Assembly (NCBI RefSeq): GCF_022512515.1
Contig: NZ_JAKWBK010000002.1
Coordinates: 372,001-436,000, forward strand
Length of the DNA stretch: 64,000 nucleotides
Origin: Paraniabella hibiscisoli
GTDB lineage: Bacteria; Bacteroidota; Bacteroidia; Chitinophagales; Chitinophagaceae
Direction: 5' to 3'
Numbering within the stretch: position 1 is the stretch's first letter; every line of letters starts with the position of its first letter. The notes under the pieces were generated by a model. That model worked only from the letters and a program-made list of their open reading frames with translations. It searched no databases and had not been told where the DNA came from. This document shows, piece by piece, positions 1-11,988 of this stretch. The position numbers and the translations under genes were made by a program.

Positions 1-2908
1 TCTGCGCCTCTGCAAGATTCATGTAATAGTACCTTTTAGTTATATTGGCACCTGTTCCAGTTTCTTTCATATACACACCTTCCCCTAACCTGGTCATTCC
101 CGGAACATTTACTTTTAACGTGCCAGGGATAGCTCCGAATACCGCGGCATCTGCTTCTTCTCCAATTTGCCAAACACCATCCAGTTTATAATTCCAAAAT
201 GTTTTAACGGGCTGCCCCAACACCAGTGTGTACACATCATTAGGTATAAAATTAGATGTACCGCCTATCAGGTTGACGATCTTTTCTTTATTGGTAGAAA
301 AGGTTACAGCGGAGGTCCATTCAAAATCATTGGTAACAATATTACGGGTGTTAAGCGCCAACTCAAAACCTGTATTCATTGTTTCGCACAAATTAATATT
401 ACTGGCGTAGGAAACACCCGGTGTGTAAGCGCCATATATAATAGGCGTATTTACTTTATAGATCACGTCCTTGGTTTTGGTTCTGTAGTAATCGAACGAT
501 AAGTCGATACGACTATTTAAAAAACTGGCATCCATTCCATAATTTGTATTGTATGACTTTTCCCATCCAAGCAAGGGATTTGCAATCAGCGCAGAATTAC
601 GGAAGATGGGAGTAGTTACACCTCCTAAAGACATATTTGCATTTTCTACTACTGCTACAGAACTGTAAGGATCGATTTTAGCAGAGCCGGTAATACCCCA
701 TCCGATACGAAACTTCAGGTTATCCAACCAATCTTTGGTAGCGGCCATAAATTTCTCGTCAGACACTCTCCAACCAACCGATGCAGCGGGAAAATTATCC
801 CATTGATGATCTTTATCCAGAACCGAAGATCCATCCCGGCGCACCGATGCAGAGAACAGGTATTTGCCTAAGTACGAATAGTTAATTCTTCCTAACAAAC
901 CAAATGTCCTGGACATATTGTAGGATGAGGTAGCAACCGTATTAGTAGGATCATTTTTAAAATTGTGCCACTTAAAGTTATTGGATAGCACATTGTTTTG
1001 GGTCATGTTGGTATTAGAGTTCTGATTATCATAATAAGAGCTAACTGCTGTTACTGTAACATCGTGGTCACCGGCTATCTTTAAATTATAGGTAAGTATG
1101 TTTTCCCACTGATAGCCAATAAAACGGTTTTGCTGGATCTGTGCCTTTGTAACATTCGCATTATTATAAGTGTATGCAACCGAACCTTTACCATCAAACC
1201 TGTAGCCATTAGAATAGGCCAGTGTTGCCCCGGCGCGGGATAAAATACTCAAACCTTTCAATGGCTTGATTTCTATATATGGATTGAGAAATATCCTGAA
1301 ATTATTATCCAGGTTAGCGTACACACCCCTGGCTGATAATCCAACAACAGATTATACACGTTATTACCCAAATCAGGGTTTAAGGTACCATCAGCTTTGT
1401 AAGGTCTTGCTAATGGATCTGTAGTGATCAGGTTCTCCAGCTTATCCTGCGCTTTGTTTCGAATAACGTAAGAAGACTGCAGGTTGGCGCCCACATTGAT
1501 CCACTTTCTCATTTTGTGATCGATGCGCATACTGGTAGTCAGCAGCTTGTAGTCATCGCCACTGTATTGGCTTTGCTCATTGGTATAGTTAACAGATAAA
1601 TAGGCTTTTGTCTTTTCGGTTCCACCTGAAATACCCACACTATAGTTTTGCGTAGCCGCATTTTTGCGAAGCAACAAACCGGCCCAGTCGGTAAACTGTC
1701 CCTCTTTATAGGTAGCATACCTTGAACCGAAAATGATGGAATCGTTTGCCGGAGACTGCCACAATGCATTAGTGGTTTCCCATTTACTGGTAGTTGTATT
1801 CCACAGATAACTATAGGCATCACGTTTGGTTTGCAAATAGCTATCGCCGTGGCGCATGGTAGGAGTAACAGACCAGCCATTATAACCATAATAAGAATTC
1901 ACATCAATATTAACCTTGCCGGCTTTACCACTTTTGGTTGTAATTATGATCACCCCATTCGAACCAGCAGAACCATAAGCAGCGGTAGATGATGCATCTT
2001 TCAACACTTCGATCGACTCAATATCATAAGGATTCAATGTAGCATAATCGCCGGGTAAACCGTTAATGATGAATAGAGGATTCCCGCTTGCTGTAAAAGA
2101 CCTTGTGCCTCTTAGTTGGATATTTACCCCGGCTCCAGCCTGCCCGGAAGGACGGGTAATATCTAAACCGGCTACTCTTCCCTGTAAAGACTCCATGGGA
2201 TTGGGTCCGGGACGAGCCGTAATCTCTTCGCTTTTTACAGATACTACTGCGCCGGTCAGGTCTCTTCTTTTGGTAGAACCGTAACCAATTACCACCACTT
2301 CGTCCATTTTAGAATCGCTGGCTTTCAGGGTTATTTTAAGATCAGTTTCATTACCTACAATCGCTTCCTGGTCAATATAGCCAACATTTGAAAAAATTAA
2401 AACATCCCCGGAATCGGCATCGATAGAAAACTGTCCCGCAGCATTAGTCACCGTTCCAACTTGTCTGCCTTTTACGGTTACGGATACATTTTCGAGTGGA
2501 CTACCATTTTGATCCGCTACAGTTCCTTTAATTGTTTTTAGCTGGCTTTGCACCAACTCCTCTGCAGCAGAAAGCACTACTTTATTTTTATCAATTACTT
2601 TCCATGCCACTTTGGTTCCCTGGAAAACCTTGGACAATACGGCATCCAGTGAGGCATTCACTGCACTGATATAAACAGGCCTGTTCAACTCCAGCTGATT
2701 ACTGCTATAAAAAAGAATAGGATGATTGCTTCTCTATCTGCTTAAACAGATTCAACACGGTGGTTTCCTGGGCCCGGATATTAATAACGGACTGGCCGTA
2801 ATTGGCGGCAGAAACATGAAGCGCGAGGAAAAGCATAAAGCACATTAATTTCATAACAAGCAGGGGTTTCCGGAGGCTATAACGCCCCGAAAGAGTAGAT
2901 TTTTGCAT
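1..2908 (-). CDS. SusC-1: STN-domain TonB-dependent transporter/transducer (3' end beyond window)
   Basis: Outer-membrane glycan importer that also signals to a sigma factor. After the signal peptide (hydrophobic stretch MKLMCFMLFLALHVSA) comes an STN domain (NIRAQETTVLNLFKQIEKQ onward), present here but absent from the other four SusC proteins. Then a carboxypeptidase-regulatory-like domain (IKGTVADQNGSPLENVSV), a plug domain (VVVIGYGSTKRRDLTGAVVS) and beta-barrel sequence to the left edge. The STN domain fits the FecR and ECF sigma genes just upstream. Two frame breaks: near 2702 in a T-run and near 1325 in a G-run; below 1320 the frame stays open to base 1. The SusD partner should lie left of the window. 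Family call is secure; substrate is not visible. Confidence 0.93.
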
Positions 2909-2977
2909 ACCTTTGAATTGGTTTTTTATTTAAAATGGCATTTAAGACGGCAAGTTTGTCTTAAAGCTGTTTACCGG

Positions 2978-2999
2978 GGAGAATGTTGGCGCATTCTCC
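2978..2999 (-). other. Stem-loop in the FecR-SusC-1 intergenic region
   Basis: A perfect 8-bp inverted repeat (GGAGAATG / CATTCTCC) with a 6-nt loop sits between FecR and SusC-1. On the plus strand a T5 run follows, but no plus-strand gene ends here. In the minus-strand mRNA it would be a hairpin without a U-tract, so an mRNA processing or stability element is more likely than a terminator. The distance to the SusC-1 start is about 70 nt. Confidence 0.4.
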
Positions 3000-3052
3000 T
3001 TTTTAGTTGAGTTTCTTATCGCTTCTTTTTCATCTGCAATCGTTTTTAAGAA

Positions 3053-4132
3053 TTATTGAATAATCAGTTGGTCATCTTTCAATTCATAATCGATGGGGTT
3101 CGATAAGTCCAGTATCTCCAGTATCTGCTGAAGATTATCGTTTTTAAATGCTCCTGTGTATTTCTTATCCCTGGCTTTATCTGACTTGAAATAAACGTTG
3201 ATTCCAAACACACGCTCAAGGTCTTTGATAATTATATGTAATGGCTGATCTACGAATACTAATTTATCTTCCATCCAGGCTGTTTCTACGATATCATTTT
3301 TTAACGGCTTGATCTTGGTAACCGATATCTTGAAATCGTCTGCGGAAGAAGCGCCTTGTTTTATATCAGGTACTGACACAGATACTTTTTGAGAAGGCTC
3401 CAGCGTAAGTTTGTTTTTAGGTTTATTGGTAAGATACATTTCAATCTTTCCCTGCAATAGCGTGGCTTCCCATGTTGCATCCGAATAATTCTTCACATTA
3501 AACCGGGTACCCAGTACTCTTATGGTTGCTTTTGCCGTGTGCACTATAAAGGGCTTATCAGCATTATGCGCAACATCGAAAAAAGCTTCACCCGTAAGTA
3601 CCACATCCCGGCTGGTAGTATTGAAATCCTGGCCATACTCCAGGTGGCTGTTTGCATTAAGGTATACCAGCGTACCATCAGGAAGTGTCAACTTGGATTT
3701 ACCGTTTGTAGCTGCTGTATTTGTTTGTGCGGCTGCTTTATCTGAAGTCCGGCTTTCCCGGTCAGAAAACAGGGTTGTTCTTACAATAAGGATCATTACA
3801 AATAATGATGCGGCCACAGCAGCAAATTTTAGTAAGACCAGCCTGGGTTTTCGTTTAGAAATTAGTATTTCATCATGGGCATTAGCTATGTTATTATGCT
3901 CCTGCCCGGCGTATAACATTTTAACATACTGCGCAGCAAACGCCTGATCCGTTATATCCTTTGTAGCCGATTCATTAATACCGGGGAACTGATCCAGCAC
4001 ATCGTCTAATCTTTGAAAATCAGGATATAGTTTCAGTAGTCGTTCTAACTCCTGCAACTGCCCAAAATCAGCGCTACCCGACATTTTGAGGGCCATTAAA
4101 CTATATAATTTATCCTGCAGTTCCTTATTCAT
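3053..4132 (-). CDS. FecR-family anti-sigma factor
   Basis: Inner-membrane regulator that receives the signal from the STN domain of SusC-1 and controls the adjacent ECF sigma factor. About 359 residues, unbroken. A cytoplasmic N-terminal region is followed by one membrane helix (LLKFAAVAASLFVMILIV), a FecR domain (LTLPDGTLVYLNANSHLEY; GEAFFDVAHNADKPFIV; RVLGTRFNV) and a C-terminal DUF4974/STN-like domain (ADDFKISVTK to LKDDQLIIQ). The start is placed at the ATG giving MNKELQDK, because the upstream in-frame ATG adds only nine unconserved residues. Sixty-two nt separate it from the ECF sigma stop, so the two are probably one operon. Confidence 0.93.
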   Translation of the reverse strand: MNKELQDKLYSLMALKMSGSADFGQLQELERLLKLYPDFQRLDDVLDQFPGINESATKDITDQAFAAQYVKMLYAGQEHNNIANAHDEILISKRKPRLVLLKFAAVAASLFVMILIVRTTLFSDRESRTSDKAAAQTNTAATNGKSKLTLPDGTLVYLNANSHLEYGQDFNTTSRDVVLTGEAFFDVAHNADKPFIVHTAKATIRVLGTRFNVKNYSDATWEATLLQGKIEMYLTNKPKNKLTLEPSQKVSVSVPDIKQGASSADDFKISVTKIKPLKNDIVETAWMEDKLVFVDQPLHIIIKDLERVFGINVYFKSDKARDKKYTGAFKNDNLQQILEILDLSNPIDYELKDDQLIIQ

Positions 4133-4194
4133 GATGACAGCGTCTATTCTTATAGACAAGAATAAGAACCACTACCGTGAATGGATCAAAAGAA

Positions 4195-4757
4195 TTATTT
4201 TGAAGAATTATAATAGCTGTCAACAATCATCTTCAGCTTCTTTAATGCAAGCTTCATATGAGTTTCTATGGTATTTTGAGAAATATCCATAACCTCTTTT
4301 ACCTGCGCATAGCTAAGACCGTACTCTTTAATAAGACGAAAAACCATCTGGCATTTGGGGGTAGCTGATTTACCGCATTGGCTATCAGTTGTTGTATCTC
4401 TGAACAGGTATATTCCGATTCGGTAAAGCTATAAACGGCATCCTGTTCAGTAACCTGCTCTGTTAAAAGGTTATTACGATGAGTGGCACTTTTTAAATAA
4501 TTCAGACAGGCATTTTGGGTGGCTTTAAAAAGATAGAGCTTAAGGTCCTGCACCATGTCCATTTTTTCGCGCATAATCCAAAGTTTCAGTAGAACGTCTG
4601 AAACGATCTCATCAGCTATTTCAGTATTACCCAGCAAATTAAAAGCGAACCGGCGTAATAACGGATGAAAATAATAATATAGCTTCTTATAGGCAACTTC
4701 ATCAGATGCCTTGCTAACGCTGGTTTGGAGCGATGTTATCAGTTGACTATCTATCAA
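4195..4757 (-). CDS. ECF RNA polymerase sigma-70 factor
   Basis: Extracytoplasmic-function sigma factor of the Bacteroidota FecR-linked type, 187 residues once repaired. Region 2 is seen in the stretch HPLLRRFAFNLLGNTEIADE and following residues; region 4 in SYAQVKEVMDISQNTIETHM. The raw frame ends early at 4299 after NQLPPNARWF. Restoring one A in a short A-run near 4353 gives LPPKCQMVFRLIKEYGLSYA and the normal end at a TAA at 4195. Expected to switch on SusC-1 and its partner when substrate is bound. Confidence 0.93.
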
Positions 4758-5013
4758 TTTCTGCGTTTTGCTGCTAAAACAATACCAACTTAGAAATTGC
4801 CGCTGAGCTTAACATTTTGTACCGTAATAATAATGGCAAACAAATACAAATGGCTTCAGCAACATCGTTAGGTTTTATCTGCCACCGTTACCTGCGGCAG
4901 ATATCAGAAATTGAAAGTAGTTTTTTTATTTTTAGAACCTGCGACGATAGTAATTTTTTACATTATTATAAGCAATAGTTACATTAACAACAGAATGAGA
5001 TTTAGCCTTACCA

Positions 5014-8000
5014 TTATTTTTTTAACCATAGCATGACACCTTGCTTAGGGAGCTCAATTGTAACAGCTTTGCCAGCGGTAACTGTTTTTGTCCCCGGCAG
5101 CAATGCTCCTGAAGCCATGTCAATAAAATTAATGGCGTAGTTACCTGTATAGCTCGAAAGATCGATTGTAACAGACTGCTTATCATTAGCCATAGCAATG
5201 ACACCTTCTTTGCCGGCCAGCATATAATTTTCTGATGCTTTTGAAGGCTGCATACCCGCCGCCGCTTTAAGAAAGTCGGAATCTATATTTTTAGGTAATA
5301 CCGGCATCGAGCCTCCAGCGATAAAGATAGCCCACCCAAAACGATCGGCGCCTTCTGCAGAGTACATAACACCTTTATCAGGATACTTTAACCGATACTC
5401 TTTTACTGCCCGGTACACCTGATCGAAAGAAGTTCCTTTTGATTTCATCTGGCGAGCCCATTGACGGGGTGCCAGGTTTTTCCCACCTTCAGGGGCATAA
5501 GGCTCCCCATTGGTCTGGTAATACCAGTATCTTATATCAATCAGATCTACTGCAGGGGCATATTTAGGGTTTTTCAGAATGGCATCCTGCACATCCTTGG
5601 TAGTGCTCAGACCCGTAATCTGTTTTGACTGGTTTTTCTTTTCCCAGTCAGCGATAGTTTGTAACCAGAACTCGACAAAATGTAAGGGCCCTGTAAACTC
5701 TTCGCTGGTGAGTTGTATTACTGAGCTATTATTTTTAAAGTTGTTCAGGCACTGTTCTATATACTGCTGATGCAACTTTCTGCGAACCGGGTTAGAAACA
5801 TCATAAAACTGTTCTGCATAAAAAATACGTTTTTCACCGGCATAATTAACCGGCTCTACAAATCCGGTGTTATTGATATTATTAGCAGTACGCCATGGAA
5901 AATCGGCATAATGAGCGCCCGCTTCTATAATATTATGTTGAAAGTAATGCTGATGAATGAGTGATAAATGATTTTGCTCAGCCAGGTTGGCAAATTGCGC
6001 CAACCGGCTCCAGTACCAGGTATTGTACTTCGTTAAATCGTATTTACTTAAACCATCCCAGGCCGTATCTTTTCCGCTTCTGGCAAAAGGCAACTCATAG
6101 AAAGGCGGCCACACTTCACCGGTCATCCGTCGTATTCTCTCATGATCATCGCGCCTGCGGTCGTACCAAAGTGCGTAGTGCTGTTCGACAGCCACCGTAT
6201 TCCCCTGCTTCATATTTTGAACTACGTCTTCTATCTCGTCCGTTAATCCCGGTCCCACTCTTCCGGGAACAAAGCGGGTAAGAGCAGGCTTCTGTTTAGC
6301 TTGTTCTAACTGCCTGGCTTCCACTCCACCAGTCCACCAGGGTACTCCTTCCCTTCTGCCGGCAATTAGTTCTTTGGAGTCTTTATAAATGAGCCATCCG
6401 TTTTTTATTTCCAATCCTTTGTTGCTAACTAGTATTTTTTCTGTAGCTGCAGGCTGTATGATTACGGCTCCGCCAGACTCTGTACTGATTGGATTCCGTT
6501 TTGCTGCCAGTACGATCCACTCGGGCATTGTTATCTTCGGCTTCGAAGCTTCGGCTGTTAACTCCTGTGCAGCAGCCACACTGGGGCTGCTGGATGCTTC
6601 TGATCCTATATCCAATATGGCGGCCCGTTTCTCAAAATTCTTTCCCAATCGTTGCGCTAACTGCAGGTAATAAAAACTCCTTGGACTAACATGATTATTA
6701 GACTCTGCCCAAAAACCTTTTCCGGCAAACTCGCTCCAGGCTCCGTAAGACCAGTTTTGTGCAGTGGGTGGTTTATCACATTCAATTAAAGAAGCCGTAC
6801 AATTCCATAAAAACTATTGGCAGCTGACCAACCGGTGCCACGTCCATCCTGACCGCGATTGCCTAACCTGATAGCATTACCATCGACCTCCATTATATCC
6901 AACAAGATACCCGAAGCCCAACGGCCGATAGCGCCACTAAAACTGTAGGGTCTTTCAGCAACACATTGCACGAAAGCGTTTGGGCCAGGAGCTGCATGAC
7001 CTACACCGTAATCATGATACCCATTGGCTGCAAAGCATCGCTGGAAAAGGGTTTGCTGTCCACGTGTAAAAAAGTATACCGCCGCTGCCCGCCAATTTCT
7101 GATACAGGCTGGGTAGAAATACAGTCTTCTACGGTAATACGCTTCGCGGTTTCATTAATAAAAACAGCAGAGCCAGCAAAATGCTTAAAGGACAACTGCC
7201 GAACCCAAGCATCTTCTACATTAGTAAAAGTAACAGCCATCCATCTGTGCTCCTCGTCTTTGGGGTTGGAGCGGTCAAAGTCTGATACAAGGGTCAGGTT
7301 TTCGATCCCAACATTATAAATGCGGCCAGGCCAGCTATATTTTGCTACTGTTGCGCCGCCGTAGTTTTGATCCAACGAAGTTGTTAAAGGTACATCAACA
7401 GTAATCTTTCTGCCGGTGATGGCAACGATGGTACGATCAAAATAAAGATCTACATCTCCCTGCTTCCAGCCAAGAGCAGAAACACCTCCTCCAAAATCAT
7501 CCGTACCCAGTGCTGTTATCCATTCCTGTGTAGACGGTCTTTTTACCTGAACCCGATCGCCGACTTGAAAATCCTTCGGATCAGCTACCTCAAAAGATGA
7601 AGCACCAACCGGCACATATTTTTGTGTGATTGCTTTTTCGCTATCTACTTTCTTATCATCTTTTCCAAAAACCTCACCAGCCCATCCCTGTCAACACCTT
7701 TACCGGTAATAATAGTTTGCCCCTGCGCGCCAAAGCCACGCAATACTATACCTGATGCGGTGATCTTCAATTGTCCGGCAACTTCATAGTTACCTTTTGA
7801 AAGCAATACCACGCCCCTGAAGCCATTGGCCTCCGGCGACATGGCCGCTATTTTATCAAGGGCATTTTGAATGGTAGCAGTAGCATCTCCTTTTACCAAG
7901 GGTACTACCACTTTTACGGGCACAGTGGGTATATCTTCTTCAGAAGCTTTGTAACCACAATAAGAAAAGTCGGGTACCCGGTCTCCGGTTACAGTATCCG

Positions 8001-8205
8001 CATTGTAAACAATCTTTCCCCTCTCCACTACAACCGGCAGGATGGGTTTGGGAGGTTTAGGCTTTTGTGCATAAACCACACTACCTGACCCAAAAATCGT
8101 AGCGACCATCATACATTTGCCAGCAATGGTCTTGCTTGTTTCAAAAACAGAAATCTTTGAAATGGCTGTAACTTTAAAAAGACGATTAAGAATTGACTGA
8201 AGCAC
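5014..8205 (-). CDS. Secreted right-handed beta-helix / DUF6298 protein
   Basis: A 1064-residue exported protein after joining four fragments (breaks near 7660, 7015 and 6805, each a missing base). Signal peptide with hydrophobic core MMVATIFGSGSVVYA. Residues about 90-480 look like a pectate-lyase-type parallel beta-helix: an N-terminal cap-like segment (TIQNALDKIAAMSPEANGFR), then short repeated strands (ASGIVLRGFGAQGQTIITGK; GIENLTLVSDF). From about residue 590 comes the DUF6298 region (GWLIYKDSKELIAGRR; VPWWTGG), ending in a small beta-rich domain. It follows PL1-a by 20 nt. No catalytic residues can be assigned; it may be a lyase, an epimerase-like enzyme or a binding protein. Confidence 0.85.
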
Positions 8206-8225
8206 TGTTACCAGTTTTACGATGA

Positions 8226-9868
8226 TTAATACTTGCTGATTCCCTTTGCCGGTTTCACTGTTGCAATGTCTACTAAACTATTCAAATAATTTTCAATATT
8301 GCTATACCCGTTTTTCGCTATCAGTTTAGCATCACCACCATCTTTTGGATTTAGTTTATTTTTCTTTTCATAATCATCCGGTATCCCGTCATTATCACTA
8401 TCTGTATAAGGACTTCCTTTGTATACCGGGTATCCGCCTACCTGCGATGGATGCGTAATGATACCTTGTTTATAAGAGTCATCTGGTAATCTTCTTTTAA
8501 TAAATCTACCGCGATAAGCCTGTGCATCGGGAGCATTATACACTTTACCTGTTTTAACCGTTTCTACAATACGTTTGTCTACTGCATCGCGTACCGGCAA
8601 AATAGCACCCACATTTTTCAGTACATAATCGTAGGCATCTTGAGTCGGCACTACCGTCACCTGTCCAAATTGTACAGGTTTATCACTGCGAATAGAAGCC
8701 AGTAACTCTTTTACGTTTTTTGACTCGGCTGTACTCCACCGTCCCAGTTGTCAGCCGTTACTTTTGCATTGCCTTCTATATAATTGCCGGCTACATAGGC
8801 CTTACCAAAAGTATTCCTGTTAGCTGTATCACGTCCTGACTCAGGTTTTAAAATGCGATAACTGATCGGTTCACCGGCGGGTGTGATAGGTCCGGGTTTA
8901 TAATAGTTATTAATAAAGTTGTAGAAAGAGCGATGATCGCCTCCATCTGCGGTTCGGTTCCACCAATTAAACACTACGTTGTTCACAAAGTTAAAATCGC
9001 CATCCATACCTACAGATGGATTTCGACTGATATTATTAGCCCAGAGGTTTCTGGTAAACATGGTATTATGTCCACCAATGGTACTACCAAAAGCATGATT
9101 ATATGTATCTAATGCTTCAGAAAAGATAGAATTTTGTATGGTAACGTTTACAGTCGGCAGCTTTAAAGCTTTGCCATCGCGATCATAAACATGTCGATAC
9201 ATACTCATATTCTCGTCCAGGCCCCAGCTTGCAGAAACGTGGTCGATGATAATATTACCCACACCATTACCTCCTAATCCATCATCTCTTCTTGTTACTT
9301 CAGTAGCACCTCTTCGAAAACGCATAAAACGGATGATGACATCATGTGTATCTATTAGTACCGATTCGCCGGCCACGCAAACACCATCACCCGGCGCACT
9401 TTGTCCGGCGATGGTAACATAAGGCGCTCTAATACTAACAGGGCTTTTTAGCTGTATGATACCTGAAACATTAAATACGATGATCCTTGCGCCGCCTTCT
9501 TCACAGGCCCATCGAAAACTGCCCGGACCGCTGTCATTCAGGTTGGTTACCACCAGCACCTTACCACCACGACCACCGAAGCTGAATTTGCCGCCACCTT
9601 CCGCACCCGGAAAAGCCGCTATAGTTGCCTGCGGCAGATCAGAAGGTTTGGCTGCCCAAGGGATGTAAGGCTTTCCTGCTTTTGCTTCTGCCTCCACTAT
9701 TTTCTGAGCTGCATTCCAACGTTCATTAGAGGCCTTTCTGTAAGCAGCAGAAGCCGCTTCAGCAGAGTCTTCCACCGATTTTGGAATAACAGGATACTGT
9801 GCAAAGGATGAGTTAGACAATATAGTAAATGAAGCCAGCAATACCGGCAAGCAAAAGGATCGTTTCAC
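8226..9868 (-). CDS. Polysaccharide lyase family 1 pectate lyase (PL1-a)
   Basis: Cleaves de-esterified polygalacturonan by beta-elimination, probably at the cell surface or in the periplasm. 547 residues after restoring one base near 8710. Signal peptide (LLASFTILSNSSFA), then the PL1 N-terminal hallmark AFPGAEGGGKFSFGGRGGKV and the beta-helix (TIAGQSAPGDGVCVAGE; IIIDHVSASWGLDENMSMY; NPSVGMDGDFNFVNNVVFNW). The C-terminus carries an acidic Ca-binding-like motif DSDNDGIPDDYEKKNKLNP of the thrombospondin type-3 sort. Very similar throughout to PL1-b upstream, so a tandem duplication. Probably co-transcribed with the DUF6298 gene. Confidence 0.94.
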
Positions 9869-9910
9869 AAAAAATCGTTTTATAAATTATCAATAGAAAA
9901 CTAAACTATT

Positions 9911-9947
9911 AAAAAAAGGCGCGAAACCATTTAAATGTTCCGCGCCT
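9911..9947 (-). terminator. Rho-independent terminator after PL1-b
   Basis: On the minus strand, AGGCGCGGAAC pairs with GTTTCGCGCCT (one G-U pair) around a 9-nt AT-rich loop, followed by seven Ts. It lies 8 nt past the PL1-b stop and 43 nt before PL1-a. It should make PL1-b the more abundant message, with read-through or a weak internal promoter feeding PL1-a and DUF6298. Confidence 0.8.
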
Positions 9948-9954
9948 GATTAGA

Positions 9955-11595
9955 CTATTTTTTAGCGACAGCAGGTACCACGTTAGCTACGTTTACCAGG
10001 CTGTTCAGGTATTCTTCGATATTGGTATAGCCATTGCCTGATTTAGCTAATTTAGAAGCGTCTGCTGCATCATTTGGGTTCAGACCTTTCTTTCTTTCAT
10101 AATCATCCGGCATACCGTCATTATCGCTATCCTTATAAGGTGTTCCTTTGTACTCAGGATAACCGCCTACTTGATTGATATCTGTAATAATACCCTGCTT
10201 GTAAGAATCGATAGGCAAACGTCTGTGCTCAAACTGCGTTTCGGGCAATTTTACGCCCGCAATAGGTTTCACCACACCGGTACGCGCCTGCTCCACGATA
10301 CGAGTATCAACCGGGTCCCTCTTGGGTAATGTTGCACCTGCGTTGCTGAACACATAGGTTTTTGCAGCATCTGCACTGAGCGTTGTCAGCTTAGGCATGA
10401 TCAAAGGCTTGTCCTGTTTCATATATCCCAGGTGCTCGCCTACGCCATCCTCTTCTTCAATCTGTACACCGCCGGCCCAGTTGTCCTGTGTAATTTTAGG
10501 ATACCCCTCCATCACATTGCCGTTCACGTAAGCACGTCCGTAAACTTTATAGCTTAATTTGCTGCGACCACTTTCCGGCTTTAAGATGCGATGCCCTACA
10601 TTATTTTTCGGCGTTGCAGGTCCCGGTTTAAAATAGTTATTAATGATATTGAACTGTGCCCTGTAATCTCCGCCATCGATAGAACGATGTACCCAGTTGT
10701 ACACAACATTGTTTACGAAGTTGAAAACGCCGTTCCATCCTACTGATGGATTACGCCCTGCATTGTTGGCCCAGAGGTTGCGCATAAAGCTACAGTTCTC
10801 TCCTCCTAAAGTGCTGCCAAAAGCATGGTTCCAGGTATCTAATGCTTCAGCAAAAATGGAGTTTTGAATGGTGATGTTTACGGTACCAAATTTATCTTCG
10901 ATCTTTCCGGTGCTGTCATTATACATGTGGCGATACATACTCATGTTCTCATCCAATCCCCAGGTAGCCGACACGTGATCGATCATGATATTACCTACCG
11001 GATTACCACCAATGGCATCATCTCTTCTGCCCACCCAGGTATCACCCCGGCGGAAACGCATATAGCGAACAATTACATCGTGGGTATTGATCCAAACAGT
11101 TTCACCGGCAATACAAACACCATCACCGGGCGCAGATTGGCCGGCAATAGTAATATAAGGCGCCCTGATAATAAGCGGAGATTTTAGTTTGATGATACCG
11201 GCTACATTAAATACAACCGTTCTTGCACCACCCTGCTCGCATGCCCAACGAAAGCTGCCCGGACCATCATCATTCAAATTGGTTACAACGATCACTTTTC
11301 CGCCACGTCCGCCGCGTACAAATTTACCACCACCTTCTGCGCCTGGAAAAGCAGGAATGTCGGCATAAGGTAATTCATCAAAACGTGAAGCCCAGGGAAT
11401 ATACGGTCTTCCTTCAGTAGCTTCTTTTTTAATAATCGGGTAGGCTATCGCCCACATAGAGTCAGAATGCACGTCAGCCGCTTTCATAATAGCAGCAGAA
11501 CGCTCCTGGTCTTCTTTCGGGATCTTAGGATACTGAGCCAGGGCAACAGAAGTTGCACCAGCCATTAAAAAACCTAACAGTACTTTTTTATTCAT
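9955..11595 (-). CDS. Polysaccharide lyase family 1 pectate lyase (PL1-b)
   Basis: 546 residues, one of the few intact long genes. Signal peptide MNKKVLLGFLMAGATSVALA, then AFPGAEGGGKFVRGGRGGKV, the PL1 beta-helix core (TIAGQSAPGDGVCIAGE; IMIDHVSATWGLDENMSMY; FGSTLGGENCSFMRNLWANN) and the same Ca-binding-like C-terminal motif as PL1-a (DSDNDGMPDDYERKKGLNPN). The start is set at the ATG before the signal peptide; the open frame continues 40 codons further but that part has no signal character. Its mRNA would carry a leader of about 245 nt from the promoter at 11832-11916. Confidence 0.95.
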   Translation of the reverse strand: MNKKVLLGFLMAGATSVALAQYPKIPKEDQERSAAIMKAADVHSDSMWAIAYPIIKKEATEGRPYIPWASRFDELPYADIPAFPGAEGGGKFVRGGRGGKVIVVTNLNDDGPGSFRWACEQGGARTVVFNVAGIIKLKSPLIIRAPYITIAGQSAPGDGVCIAGETVWINTHDVIVRYMRFRRGDTWVGRRDDAIGGNPVGNIMIDHVSATWGLDENMSMYRHMYNDSTGKIEDKFGTVNITIQNSIFAEALDTWNHAFGSTLGGENCSFMRNLWANNAGRNPSVGWNGVFNFVNNVVYNWVHRSIDGGDYRAQFNIINNYFKPGPATPKNNVGHRILKPESGRSKLSYKVYGRAYVNGNVMEGYPKITQDNWAGGVQIEEEDGVGEHLGYMKQDKPLIMPKLTTLSADAAKTYVFSNAGATLPKRDPVDTRIVEQARTGVVKPIAGVKLPETQFEHRRLPIDSYKQGIITDINQVGGYPEYKGTPYKDSDNDGMPDDYERKKGLNPNDAADASKLAKSGNGYTNIEEYLNSLVNVANVVPAVAKK

Positions 11596-11831
11596 GTGTT
11601 TATTCTCTATTTTTTTAATGGTCACATGCCTGCCTATTGGCAGACTGGGAATGCCTGAATAATCATTACGAACGGTTTGATAACAACTCATGGGCATTTC
11701 ATAATAACAAATCACTTTATAATTCGATGATAACCTAAACTTTGACGATTCCCCTGTTTAAATCCTTCGCGATAAGTAAATAATCCCTTCCATTATGGCA
11801 AAGCTTATAAAAACAGGTTGGCTGCATATAT

Positions 11832-11916
11832 AGCAAGCGTTTACGGAATAAAATTAGAATGTATACCAGTCGTTTGCAATGCAATGATTCACTAAGCAAC
11901 TGTAATATTTTACTGA
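11832..11916 (-). promoter_or_regulatory. Class I composite promoter driving PL1-b
   Basis: Reading the minus strand: direct repeats TCAGTAAAA (11908-11916) and TTAGTGAAT (11887-11895), starting 21 bp apart; a -33 ATTG at 11877-11880; exactly 20 bp; a -7 TAATTTTA at 11849-11856; then a LacI-type half-palindrome GTAAACGCTTGC at 11833-11844. The layout is base-for-base that of the promoters at 18119-18207 and 24533-24617. The rest of the 11596-12046 gap holds only the long leader and the terminator at 11989. Confidence 0.75.
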
Positions 11917-11988
11917 TACCGGAAAGATTTGGGAAAATAATACAGGTTTCCAACCGGTATAAAATTACTTCTAGCAGATTCTACAAAG

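Noticed and set aside
4878-4899. Inverted repeat CTGCCAC / GCGGCAG past the DUF6298 gene as a terminator
   Set aside because: Only seven pairs with a mismatch or G-U, and no T-run follows on the minus strand, so terminator status is not supported.
9955-11715. Upstream start for PL1-b at 11715
   Set aside because: The 40 extra residues are polar and irregular; the ATG at 11595 begins a standard signal peptide.
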